The notes beneath the pieces were generated by a model. It saw only the letters and a program-made list of their open reading frames with translations, was not told where the DNA came from and searched no databases. Positions 50,035-59,392 of a DNA stretch of 64,000 nucleotides are shown here, piece by piece. Each line of letters opens with the position of its first letter. The first letter of the stretch is position 1. The position numbers and the translations under genes are program-made. Origin of the DNA: Rhodothermales bacterium (GTDB lineage Bacteria > Bacteroidota > Rhodothermia > Rhodothermales > Bin80); the NCBI GenBank assembly GCA_958296045.1, contig CATQHT010000003.1, forward strand, positions 2,792,814 to 2,856,813, in the 5' to 3' direction.

Positions 50035-51189
50035 TCATGGATGAGGAGGTTTCTCGGGATCGCGTGGCTTATCGGAGACTTCTTCCTTGGTTCTTATCGC
50101 CGCGGGATCATAGCGCATGCCCAGACTCTGGACGATGCGCTCCATAAATGACCTCAGATTCTGATCCACTTTCAGGACGAGATATCGGTGCTTACTCTTC
50201 GGCATCACCGTGGTAATCCTGTGGATCTGGTTAAGGCCGAAGCGGAGCGAATCCCAGCTGTCATGAATGTTGCTGGCCTTGAGCTTTGTGCGCATCAAAT
50301 GGGCGGCAGGGTAGGTCAGCACGTTAATGAACAGATGCCCTTCAATGCGTTCACCTTTGCTGTGAACGACGGGCCGTGATCCGAGGTCGGACTTCATGAC
50401 TCGGAACGTGGCCTCAATTTCCGTGAGTCGCCAGTAGGTGCGCGCAATCTTTTTGACAGGCCAGGCGGTATGGCTGGTGCTGAGCACCTACCCTCCGGTG
50501 GCTTGGGTTCTTGTCTGATGGGAAGCACGCGCGCTAAACGTGACCGATTCGGCAAGGTGTGTCCCCTTTTTCTGCTTCACTTCAACCTCGTACAGGTGCG
50601 CCACCGCCCTGTATTTCTCCTGCAGGCGACCGACCTTACGCGCCACTTTGCTGATATTCTTCACACGTCTGGGCAGGGGCAGTCCCTCATTCAGGTATTC
50701 CAATGCCGCTTCAAACCGCTTGCATTTCGTCTGCAAGATCTGCTCTTGGGTGGCCTGCTGGGCTTCACTGTGGACATAGACGCGCAACGCTCCCTCCTCC
50801 TTGGACAACTTCCACGCCTGGACCTGCACCTCATTGGCGGTTTCAAACCGCTGATCGGGTGGCTCAGTGGGCACCGGAGGCGCTTTTATGCGCTCCACAC
50901 AGATCCAATCGAGGTTGTTTTCCTTCAAGTACGCCAGATTCGCCTTAGTGGCAATACCGGCATCCATGATAACGGTCGGCGTCGCTCCGTTAAGGTTCTC
51001 AATGGCCTGCTGGAGCGTAGCCGGCTCACTAGCATTGCCGCGTAGAATCTGCGCACTGCGCGGGAATCCCGAGGCATTGAGCGTCAGAGCGAGCGTGACC
51101 AGTGGACAGTCGGTCCGCTTTTCTCTGCTGCGCCCACAACGAAGGAGCTCTCCTTTCTGCCGACCGTGAAAGAAGGTATTGGTCAGGTC
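50035..51189 (-). pseudogene. IS1634-type (IS4-group) transposase, 5'-truncated with in-frame TAG
   Basis: The coding frame runs leftward from about 51189 to 50035 with one TAG at 50488-50490. Visible blocks: NTFFHGRQKGELL, LTLNASGFPRSAQILRGNASEPATL, PTVIMDAGIATKANLAYLKENN (a catalytic Asp), and after the stop WRLTEIEATFRVMKSDLGSRPVVHSKGERIEGHLFINVLTY with the catalytic Glu block of IS1634. The first third of the protein is missing; the frame meets the end of the IS30 copy at 51190. The upstream part was not found beyond the IS30, so more than a simple insertion took place. Confidence 0.82.
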
Positions 51190-52420
51190 AGGCCCATTTA
51201 ACAAGGAAGTGCAACACTTGATTTGGCAGAGCAATGGGTTGGCGAGCGCGTTGGCATCCCGATGGAGCCGCAAGGTCCAGAGGCTGTTGATATGTATTGT
51301 GGCTTCATCATTGGAGGGTATCAGATGGCAAAGGGCTACCGTCACCTTTCGTACGAGGAAAGGTGTCAGATTCATGCGTTGAAGAAGCGGGGGGATTCAA
51401 TACGCGCCATAGCGCGGCAGTTGGGTCGTTCGCCATCGACGATCAGTCGAGAGGTGCGGCGCAACAGTGGAGGTAGAGGCTATCGGTATAAGCAGGCGGA
51501 CCGACTGGCTCGTGTGCGGCGCCAGAAAGCATCGTAGCATCCTCGTAAGGTGACCGCAGCGCTGTGGGCCATGGTGCGTGAGAAGCTTGCCTTGCACTGG
51601 AGTCTGGAGCCAATCGCGGGTCGGCTTCGTCATGATGGGGTCGTTGCGTTGAGCACCACATGGATCTACCGGTACATTTGGAGCAACAGGGTAGCTGGCG
51701 GATCGTTGTACAAGCTACTTCTCCGTAGCGGTAAGCGTTACAACAGGCATAGTCAGCGCGGTGCTGGGCGCGGCCTGATACCGAACCGTGTATACATCAG
51801 CGAACGGGATCCCATAGCGGAGAGGAAGACGCGTGTAGGCGACCAGGAGGTGGATACGATCATTGGGGGCAAGCACCAGGGTGCGTTGGTATCGATGGTC
51901 GACCGTGCGTCGAGATGCACGTTTCTTGCGCTGGTATCTTCGAAGGCAGCGATCGTAGCGTGTCTGAAACCGGTGAAGGATCGGGTGCTTACCATCACGG
52001 CGGACAACGGGAAGGAATTCGCCCATCGCGAGCAAATCGCCCGGGCCCTTTCAGCGTCGTTTTACTTTGCGCAGCCGTACCATTCCTTAGAGCGTGGCTT
52101 GAACGAGCACACCAATGGCCTGGTACGGCAATACTTTCCGAAGGCGACCAACTTCCGCGCTGTTGAGCCAGCAGCGGTAATGCGGGGACAGACGATTCTG
52201 AAGGATCGTCCACGTAAGTGCTTGGGTTACCGCACACCGGCGGAGGTCTTCATTGGCGCGCGGTAGGCTGTAGCGGCCGCGGTGGATGGTGCACCAGGGT
52301 CTGAGCCAGACCCGACAGCAGAAGCCGGTGCGCCTGGATCAGCGATTCGCGGCAGTCCAGCCGGTGGTGATGGATTGATTCGGTCGTATCACCAGAACGA
52401 CCGGTAGGGCACGATACCGT
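51190..52420 (+). mobile_element. IS30-family insertion sequence, copy 2
   Basis: Left end carries ATTTAACAAGGAAGTGCAACAC at 51198-51219, also found in copy 1. The transposase occupies 51325-52266, and downstream noncoding sequence is shared with copy 1 (about 52285-52365). The right limit is approximate because I found no matching inverted repeat. Confidence 0.72.
51325..52266 (+). pseudogene. IS30 transposase with one in-frame stop
   Basis: 313 codons from ATG 51325 with TAG at 51535-51537; copy 1 has Leu there (KASLQPRK versus KAS-stop-HPRK). Helix-turn-helix at the start, DDE residues in VGDQEVDTIIG, TITADNGKEFAHR and GLNEHTNGLVRQYFPK. The conserved end DRPRKCLGYRTPAEVF, missing in copy 1, is present. 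Relative to copy 1 it has lost about five residues (GVRRA) after SKAAI. Each copy keeps what the other lost. Confidence 0.87.
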
Positions 52421-52434
52421 CTACATGCAGCATC

Positions 52435-52660
52435 ATGCATGGTTACGCGCATGGGAAAGGCGTTTGTCCCGCCGGCGCCGAAGCTCTTGGGGCCCAAAGC
52501 GCTGTTTCCGTCTGCCCGACGCCGTTCCATCTCCGGTCGGGCTTCGCCCTCTCTTCGGTGGAACGGCCCCTTCCTGCTCTCTTCGCTAACCTCTGTCTCT
52601 ATTTGCGAGCACACTGACCTGATTGTATATGTTGCGCCTCTGAGTTAAATTGGGGGACTT
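52435..52660 (+). repeat. Dispersed hairpin repeat R2, copy b
   Basis: Shares AGCTCTTGGGGCCCAAAGCG-like sequence, the hairpin and the terminus GAGTTAAA with copies a and c. The hairpin at 52521-52567 pairs GCCGTTCCATC with GGTGGAACGGC; compared with copy a one A-T pair has become C-G, so pairing is kept while sequence changed. It lies 100 bp upstream of the TonB receptor start. Confidence 0.65.
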
Positions 52661-52761
52661 CCAATCACGAGAACGCTGACACATCTGCAAGATGTTGCAG
52701 CACCCCAGCCTTCAGTTAGCGAGTTCTGGTGAATATCGGGAGTTGGCAAAACGAGCTGACC

Positions 52762-55266
52762 ATGAACGCAGCGGTATTTTCCCATCTGTTCTTCCGCCCG
52801 GCTTTATTTGTCGCCCCGGCGGTTCTCGCAACTCTTGCTACAGTCGGCTCGACTGTGGCCCAGGAATCGCCAGACACAGTCTTCGTGCTCGAGGAAGTCC
52901 ATGTGGTGGGTTCGCGGGCGGGTGTTGCTGATCCCGCAATACTCCCCGTCCCCGTGGACATCTACGGAGCCGAGGAGATCGCCCGCTTGGGGGAGGTCGA
53001 CTTGGCCGAGGTGCTCGGAAGCATCGCACCGTCATTCAACTCCACTCGCTTGTCCGCCGGTGATGGCGCGGCATTACACGTAGCCACGCTGCGCGGCATG
53101 AACGGCGACCAGGTGCTCGTCTTAGTCAACGGTAAGCGGCGCCACGGGGTCGCGTTTGCGAAGGTGCTGGCGGTGTCTGGACAAGGGACAACCGGTACGG
53201 ACCTTCGCGCGATTCCCGTACACGCGATCAAACGTATCGAGGTCCTGCGCGCGGGTGCGGCTTCCCAATACGGCTCAGACGCCATCGCCGGCGTCATCAA
53301 CATTGTGCTCAAGGACGACCCGAGCGGTATCAGCGCGTCCACTTTTCTCGGCCGCACGTCGCGCGGTGACGGGACGAGACTGATCACTTCGGCCAACGCT
53401 GGGGTTCCGCTCGGAGACGGCTTTCTTAACATCACGATGGAGGTCGCCAGGCAGGAGGTGACGAACCGGGCGGGTATGGCACCGACCTGTTTCGGCCCCG
53501 ATCCGTCATACGGCCCCTGCGCGGACGGAGGGAAGGTGATCCAACTGCTACGGAACGGTGAGCCCGACTACCGGAGTGCGGGCTTTATGGCGAATGCCGC
53601 GATTCCAGTGGGTGAATCAGTCGAGTTCTATGCCTTCGGAGGCTACTCTGGACGCGAAGCGGTGTCCGACGGGCTGTACCGCAAGGCGGACTGGGTACCG
53701 CGTTCGGTGAGCTATGTCTATCCAGACGGTTTCTTCCCGATTGAGGAATCGGACCTTACGGACAAGTCAGCTGTGGCGGGGGTGCGTGGCGATATGGGTG
53801 ATTGGTCGGGTGACCTCAGTCTCGGATTCGGGCACGGCCGATTCGCCTTCAGCGCCGCGAATTCGATCAACGCGTCCTACGCGGCCGAGTTTCTGGCGAA
53901 CAATCCGGCGGCCGACGGAGCCTCCATTGCTGCGAACGCCGGACCCCAAGACGTGTTCAGCGGAGGGCTGAATGTCCGCCAGTGGACGCTGAATACCGGT
54001 GCCACGCGGGTAGTGGAGATAGGTTCGACCCCGGCGTTTCTGGCCATCGGTGGCGCTTTCCGGCGGGATTCGTACTGGATGGAAGCCGGTGACCGGGCTT
54101 CTTGGGCGTGTGGACCGAGCGATACGTCTGGCAGCTTTCCGGCTGCCCATCACCAGAACGACGGGACCGTCTACGCCAGCTGCGGGATGCAGGGCTACCC
54201 GGGCTACAGTCCAACCTCGGCTTCGCTGAGCGAACAGGATCGCAATAGCTTCGGTGCCTACGCTGACATGGAGCTGCGGAAGCCGGCGGGGCATACGCTG
54301 AACGGTGCCCTCCGGTTCGAGCATTATACGGACGCCGGAAGTTCGTTGACCGGCAAGGTGGCGGGTCGTATCGGGTTGGGAAGATCGGGCGCAGCACTGC
54401 GCGCTGCCGTCTCCACGGGTTTCCGCGCACCGCGCCTTCCCCAGCGGGGTTTCAACACCATTGCCTTTGTGGGAGGTAACGACGGTTTGGTGAGCGCCGG
54501 CTTCCTGCCCGAAGGCGATCCCATAGCGTGCGCCGACTTCGGGGCGTGCTCGCTGAGCCATGAGACATCGCTGAGCCTTACAGGAGGGTTTGTCTATTCC
54601 AACGATGCTGGCTTGCTGGTGACCGCGGACTATTATCGGATTGCCGTTGCCGACGCCATCGCCCTGACCCAGAGCCTTAATCCAAGTCATGGGCTTCGTC
54701 CCGGTGCCCAGTTCCAGGGCCGCCCGGTGGACGCCGTTGCGTTCTGGACCAATGCGATCGACACGCGCACGCAGGGATTCGATCTAGTTGCGAACTGGCG
54801 CTTCCGCGGCATGGACTGGGGAGCTGTGGATCTCTCGGCCACTTTTCACCAGAACAGCACCGAGATCACTGCCAACCGGAACGAAAACTTCATCGGCGCC
54901 ACGCAGCAGACTCTCATCGAGAAGGCGCAGCCGAGGCGGCGAATCGGCGTCAGCGCGGATGTCCGATCCGCGCGAGGCTTCGGTGCGAGGTTCAGCTTGA
55001 ATCATATTGGTTCGGTCACCACCCCGTTCATCTTCGAGCAGAACGTCACGATCGACGCAGCATCGATCGTCGACTTGGAAGTCACGTTTCAGGTGGCTGG
55101 CCGCATCCAGGTAGGTTTCGGGGCCAGCAACCTGCTGGACCGCCTGCCGAACGGGCTCCCGGACGACTCTGCGGCCCAGATCTGGGCGATGGAGTACCCA
55201 TCCGAATCTCCCTACGGAGTCGCGGGACGGATCTGGCACATGCGGATAAACGTCGTCGGGAAATGA
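52762..55266 (+). CDS. TonB-dependent outer-membrane receptor
   Basis: 834 residues from ATG 52762 (MNAAVFSHLFFRPALFVAP), which gives a signal peptide ending near TVAQ; GTG 52729 also opens the frame. The plug domain includes VLEEVHVVGSR (TonB-box region), VDLAEVLGSIAPSFNSTR, LRGMNGDQVLVLVNGKRRH, and IKRIEVLRAGAASQYGSDAIAGVINIVLKDD. The rest is a 22-strand-type barrel with GAYADMELRKPAG, LRAAVSTGFRAPRLPQRGF and the aromatic end. Imports an unknown ligand (iron complex, vitamin or glycan) with TonB. It is flanked by direct R2 copies and its style differs from SusC receptors, suggesting an acquired gene. Confidence 0.93.
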   Translation: MNAAVFSHLFFRPALFVAPAVLATLATVGSTVAQESPDTVFVLEEVHVVGSRAGVADPAILPVPVDIYGAEEIARLGEVDLAEVLGSIAPSFNSTRLSAGDGAALHVATLRGMNGDQVLVLVNGKRRHGVAFAKVLAVSGQGTTGTDLRAIPVHAIKRIEVLRAGAASQYGSDAIAGVINIVLKDDPSGISASTFLGRTSRGDGTRLITSANAGVPLGDGFLNITMEVARQEVTNRAGMAPTCFGPDPSYGPCADGGKVIQLLRNGEPDYRSAGFMANAAIPVGESVEFYAFGGYSGREAVSDGLYRKADWVPRSVSYVYPDGFFPIEESDLTDKSAVAGVRGDMGDWSGDLSLGFGHGRFAFSAANSINASYAAEFLANNPAADGASIAANAGPQDVFSGGLNVRQWTLNTGATRVVEIGSTPAFLAIGGAFRRDSYWMEAGDRASWACGPSDTSGSFPAAHHQNDGTVYASCGMQGYPGYSPTSASLSEQDRNSFGAYADMELRKPAGHTLNGALRFEHYTDAGSSLTGKVAGRIGLGRSGAALRAAVSTGFRAPRLPQRGFNTIAFVGGNDGLVSAGFLPEGDPIACADFGACSLSHETSLSLTGGFVYSNDAGLLVTADYYRIAVADAIALTQSLNPSHGLRPGAQFQGRPVDAVAFWTNAIDTRTQGFDLVANWRFRGMDWGAVDLSATFHQNSTEITANRNENFIGATQQTLIEKAQPRRRIGVSADVRSARGFGARFSLNHIGSVTTPFIFEQNVTIDAASIVDLEVTFQVAGRIQVGFGASNLLDRLPNGLPDDSAAQIWAMEYPSESPYGVAGRIWHMRINVVGK

Positions 55267-55329
55267 TTGCGTCCCCAGTATGGGGCGCACGACTCCGTGT
55301 ACGGCTAGGGAGATTCCGCCCAAGGTCGC

Positions 55330-55545
55330 CGGCGGCTATGCTGGCTCTTGTGCGTAAGGCGTATGAGGTCTCGGTCCCGTGCCGAGGATTCCTCGGCGAC
55401 CAGGGGCGCTTCCCAGCCGCTCCAGGCTTCGCCCACCCTTCGATGGAACTGCTCCTTCCTGCTTTCCTCACTATTTTCTGCCCCCGCTAACGAGCACACG
55501 GCTCCGTCTGCATGTGGTGCACTTCGGAGTTAAACTGGCGCTTTC
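55330..55545 (+). repeat. Dispersed hairpin repeat R2, copy c
   Basis: Shares TCGATGGAACTGCTCC, GCATGTGGTGCACTTCGGAG and TTAAACTGGCG with the complement of copy a. The left arm of the hairpin is degraded here. Same orientation as copy b, so the TonB receptor gene lies between direct repeats. Confidence 0.7.
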
Positions 55546-55583
55546 TGGAATACGCTCCGAGCTCAATCAGTTGCATCTGTTCA

Positions 55584-56363
55584 ATGGCCATCATTCCTGA
55601 CGAGCTGCAAAAGCGGCTTTGCGATCAGCTCTGCGCAACAGTCCAAGTAGAGCGACGCGCAGACGACGTGTTGATGCTCGACGCCGAATTCAAGTTCCCC
55701 GACGGAGACCGCTATCCAATCTACTTGTCGGAGTCTCCCGGCGGTGTAAGGCTTTCCGACAGGGGTGACACGCTAATGCGGATCAGCTACGATCACGATT
55801 TAGACGCTTTCCTTACTGGAAGTCGCGGCCTTCTGGTAGAGCGAATCCTTGCCGAGGAAAGCGTGGCTAAGGACGGGGGCGTGTTCTACCTGGATACGCC
55901 TATCGACGATCTTGCTGCCGCACTTTTTCGTTATGGCCGTGCTCTGATCCGCATCTACGATCTCACGCTCCGCTCGCGATCCCGTTCCATCTCTACCTTC
56001 TATGAAGATTTCGCGAACCTGGTTCTCCAGATAATTGGGGAGGAACGGGTCAAGCGCGACCACCTCTTGACCGACATTCCCAATTCGGATGCTTATCCGA
56101 TTGACTATTGGTTGGAAGGAAAGGGAGGTGGTCAGGTCTTCCTTTTTGGAGTGCCGAATCGGGATAAGGCTCGCTTGACCACGATTTTTCTGTCCTATTT
56201 CCACCGATATAAGCTTGACTTCGAGTCGATCCTGGTGTTCAGTGATCAGGCCGAAATCCCTCGGCAGGATTTGGCAAGGCTCTCAGATGTGGGAGGAGAA
56301 ATGGTGTCGTCGCTCGCGTCGGGCAATGAGTTGCAGCGCAAGCTCATGCGCCGTGCTGCGTAG
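55584..56363 (+). CDS. DUF1828/DUF1829 domain protein
   Basis: 259 residues from ATG 55584 (MAIIPDELQKRLCDQLC); the frame is open to 55512 inside R2 but that part is unlikely. The N-terminal half has the DUF1828 pattern: FPDGDRYPIYLSESPGGVRLSDRGDTLMRIS then GVFYLDTP and a LAAALFRYGRAL helix. The C-terminal half is DUF1829-like: ISTFYEDFANLVLQII, YPIDYWLEGKGGGQVFLFGV, LTTIFLSYFHRY and FESILVFSDQAEIPRQDLARLSD. The family is widespread in phages, mobile islands and defence neighbourhoods but has no established function. It lies alone between R2 and an IS66 scrap. Confidence 0.8.
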   Translation: MAIIPDELQKRLCDQLCATVQVERRADDVLMLDAEFKFPDGDRYPIYLSESPGGVRLSDRGDTLMRISYDHDLDAFLTGSRGLLVERILAEESVAKDGGVFYLDTPIDDLAAALFRYGRALIRIYDLTLRSRSRSISTFYEDFANLVLQIIGEERVKRDHLLTDIPNSDAYPIDYWLEGKGGGQVFLFGVPNRDKARLTTIFLSYFHRYKLDFESILVFSDQAEIPRQDLARLSDVGGEMVSSLASGNELQRKLMRRAA

Positions 56364-56541
56364 TGTGGCAAAAGAATCCGCGGCGGCACGACTGGATAGG
56401 TCGCATTGGCGAATGATGTCGTTTGGGGCGGCATCAGCGTTACCTTCAGCGAATTGCTCCAGGTTATCAGCATGGCGTATCCGTCCGAAAGTCTGCAAAT
56501 TGGACAGGTAGTATTGTTGCCTAACCTTTTGGGATATCCTC

Positions 56542-56740
56542 GTAGATAACAGCATCCGCTTAACGCTGAGGCGCAAGGACCACCTGCATGCCGAGGTACA
56601 CAAAGCAGCCCAGCGCGCTGCCGTCATCTACTCGCTGCTGGAAACCTACAGACTGCAGGGCATTGATCCGCAAACCTAGCTCGAAAATGTGCTAGAGCGC
56701 ATGCCTACGCACACCACAGCCATCGGCGACCAGCTGCCCC
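56542..56740 (+). pseudogene. IS66 transposase C-terminal fragment
   Basis: In frame from GTA 56542: VDNSIRLTLRRKDHLHAEVHKAAQRAAVIYSLLETYRLQGIDPQT, TAG at 56677-56679, then LENVLERMPTHTTA. This matches the IS66 TnpC end (VDNNxxERxIRP...HxAAxRAAxIYSLLxTCKLxGINPxxWLxDVLxRIxTH). The stop stands where Trp is expected. It is a different IS66 lineage from the element at 5330-7690. Confidence 0.75.
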
Positions 56741-56827
56741 ATCGGGGTGCTAACCTGAAAATCGCCGCCACCCCACAGACACAGGTCCTACCCGTGCGCG
56801 CCCGCGCATAAGCTCCACTGTGCCGCT

Positions 56828-56997
56828 CTTGAGCGCAAGACGCGCACAGCAGTTCACAACCAGCCAAGCGCCCAGCGTGCGCCCACCACCGGCATTGTGG
56901 TGGATGCGAACAGCGATCCGAGTAGCCGGTGGCAAAAAGTATCAGACAAGCTACGGGCGTTGGGCATCCAACCTCCAGATCAGATGGAAAGAGAGGC
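56828..56997 (+). pseudogene. Fragment of a possible DUF3226-type gene, cut by intron sequence
   Basis: One frame reads TTGIVVDANSDPSSRWQKVSDKLRALGIQPPDQMERE up to the group II intron 5' end at 56998. The GIVVDAN-DP-RW pattern resembles DUF3226/TOPRIM-like proteins. The upstream part is lost and no downstream continuation was found after the intron array. Weak call. Confidence 0.3.
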
Positions 56998-57122
56998 GTG
57001 CGCCAGGCTAACTGGCGTTAGTACAGGGGGTGCAAGTCCCCCGTTGTGAAAGATTAACCAACTGCACATCTCCTCGAGCCGTGCGTCTGTACTCGCGAGG
57101 GTGCGGGCGAAGCGTCGGTAGA
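56998..57122 (+). mobile_element. Group II intron 5' fragment A
   Basis: Starts GTGCGCCAGGCTAACTGGCG (GUGYG-type 5' end) and runs 125 bp through the CAGGGGGTGCAAGTCCCCCG hairpin to GCGTCGGTAGA, then is replaced by the 5' end of fragment B. Confidence 0.8.
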
Positions 57123-57509
57123 GTGCGCCAGGCTAACTGGCGATAGTACAGGGGGTGCAAGTCCCCCGTTGTGAAAGACTAACCATCTGCACATCTCCTC
57201 GAGCCGTGCGTCTGTACTCGCGAGGGTACAGGCGAAGCGTCGGTAGAGGCGCGTGTGGGCAGGGCTAATGAGCACCGAAAACGCTATCGTCCGGGATGCC
57301 GAGGCTTTTCTATCGGTCGAAGGCAACACCTTCTTTGCCGCTAATGGTGAGGCGGAGGAGGGTCCCGCGGTGTCCAAGAACCCAGGCACGCACGTACGTA
57401 CTACGCCGGGACCTGGGAGGTCTCTCCATTACCCGTCCCTTCGGGGAGGGTCGCCAAAGCGTAGGCTAAATGCTGATCGGAGGATGTACGGTGGAGAGAA
57501 GTCAGATGC
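57123..57509 (+). mobile_element. Group II intron 5' fragment B
   Basis: Begins GTGCGCCAGGCTAACTGGCG again and contains domain I sequence up to GGGAGGTCTCT (57414-57424), then a diverged stretch (about 57425-57509). Followed at once by the 5' end of full intron C. Its domain I part matches copies C and D closely. Confidence 0.8.
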
Positions 57510-57870
57510 GTGCGCCAGGCTAACTGGCGTTAGTACAGGGGGTGCAAGTCCCCCGTTGTGAAAGACTAACCATCTGCACATCTCCTCGAGCCGTGCGTCG
57601 GTACTCGCGAGGGTACAGGCGAAGCGTCGGTAGAGGCGCGTGTGGGCAGGGCTAATGAGCACCGAAAACTTCATCGTCCGGGATGCCGAGACTTTGCATT
57701 TGGTCGAAGGCAACACCTTCTTTGCCGCTAATGGTGAGGCGGAGGAGGGTCCCGCGGTGTCCAAGAACCCAGGCACGCACGTACGTACTACGCCGGGACC
57801 TGGGAGGTCTCCGTGTCACCCTGGAGTCGTTCAGGGTCGCGAAAGAGAGGGTTAATCCCCGTAACTGGAG

Positions 57871-58835
57871 ATGAACGGCATGGAGAAGTCCGATACAGGA
57901 ATAGTAGCTAAGAAAGCAGCGAACAAGGGGCGTAGCCGCCCGGCGGAGCTGCCGGAGCCAAGTCCTGTACCTGAGGGGAAACTGGAAAACTCTAACACTG
58001 TCCGGGCGCGGGATCGGGTAGCGGTGCAACAAGGAGCGGACCGGTTGCGACAATTCGTGAAGCGGAAACCCAAGGAGAAGCTCACGACGCTTCTGCACCA
58101 TATCACGGTGAAATCGCTGCGGCATGCCTTCTATCGTTTAAAGAGGAAGGCAGCGCCAGGCGTGGACGGCGTGACATGGGCGGAGTACGAGGTTGGATTG
58201 ACAGCGCGTTTGGCTGACTTACATGACCGCGTGCACAGCGGAGCGTACCGGGCGATGCCGTCCAGGCGGGTTGAGATACCCAAGCCAGATGGCAGTACAC
58301 GACCGCTCGGCATTGCGGCACTGGAGGACAAGATTGTCCAGGCTGCGGTGGCGATCTGTATCCTGCTCCCGATCTATGAGGAGGAGTTTCTTGACTTCAG
58401 CTATGGGTTTAGGTACAAGCGGAAGGCGCATGATGCGTTGGACGCGTTGGCCTATGCGATCGAGCGTACGAAGGTCAACTGGATTGTTGATGCGGACATA
58501 CGTTCTTTCTTTGACATGGTGGACCAGGGCTGGTTGATTCGGTTTCTGGAGCACCGCATAGCGGACAAACGGGTCATTCGGCTGATCATCAAATGGCTCA
58601 AGGCAGGCGTAATGGAGGCCGGTGTTTTGCGGGACAGTCCGATGGGCACCCCGCAAGGCGCGGTAATTTCGCCGATACTGGCGAATGTGTACCTGCATTA
58701 TGTTCTGGACCTGTGGTACGATAAGCGATGGCGCGTGCGGGTGGCGTGGGGGGAAACCTGCCTTGTCCGTTATGCGGACGACTTTGTGGTAGGCTTCCAG
58801 CGGAAGCACGACGCGCAGCGTTTTCTAAGGGATCT
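57871..58835 (+). CDS. ltrA: Group II intron reverse transcriptase/maturase, 5' part (outer intron C)
   Basis: From ATG 57871 (MNGMEKSDTGIVAKKAANKG). RT blocks: AAPGVDGVTWAEYE, SRRVEIPKPDGSTRPLGIAALEDKIVQ, FSYGFRYKRKAHDAL, VDADIRSFFDMVDQ, DSPMGTPQGAVISPILANVYL, and LVRYADDFVVGF with the catalytic YADD. The frame reaches FLRDL at 58835 and is then interrupted by the inner intron; unspliced it would stop at 58875 after 13 foreign residues. Joined to 60735-61278 it gives 1509 nt (502 residues), the same as copy D. Encoded protein would act as RT and splicing factor for its own intron. Confidence 0.9.
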
Positions 58836-59392
58836 GTGTGTCACGTACAGGCATGGAGGTGAAAGTATGAGGTAGGAAAAAGAGCCTGATAACTGCGTGA
58901 GGGATGGAGGTAGGCCCTCCGCAGCCGCCAGTCAGGTGGAGGCTGCAAACCGCCCACTGCTGCTGCGCTTAAGAGGCGTGGTGGTTAGCGAGCTGGGAAA
59001 AGGCGGGGAAGTACCCCGTCAGGTGCGAGTCGTCGAAGTCGAACGAAAGTGAACCGTCGAAGACGTGTCGAAAAAGATAGACGATGTCAAAACCAGGGTA
59101 GAGATCCGTCCCTGGGACGAGGTCGGAGGGGTCCTGAAGCTTGTCCGATCGGCATCCGGCATATAGGCGGCGAGAGCGCGACTCAGGCCCTTGCGTGGAA
59201 CGTGAGAACCTGTCGGAGTGATGCTAAGGGAGCCTGGCAAGTGGGCAATACCCACAAGTCATTGAGTACCAATGCACTCCACAGGGGCGGACTGTCTCGT
59301 AGTAGTGATGATGATCCTGTAATGGGATCGGAGCGAAGGGGACAGCTCGTGCGGCTAACATCATCAGAGCAACTCAAAAGGGAAGGACTCAG

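Noticed and set aside
57871-58875. Reading the outer intron RT as a 334-residue truncated protein
   Set aside because: The last 13 residues come from inner intron DNA; removing it restores the full 502-residue frame found in copy D.
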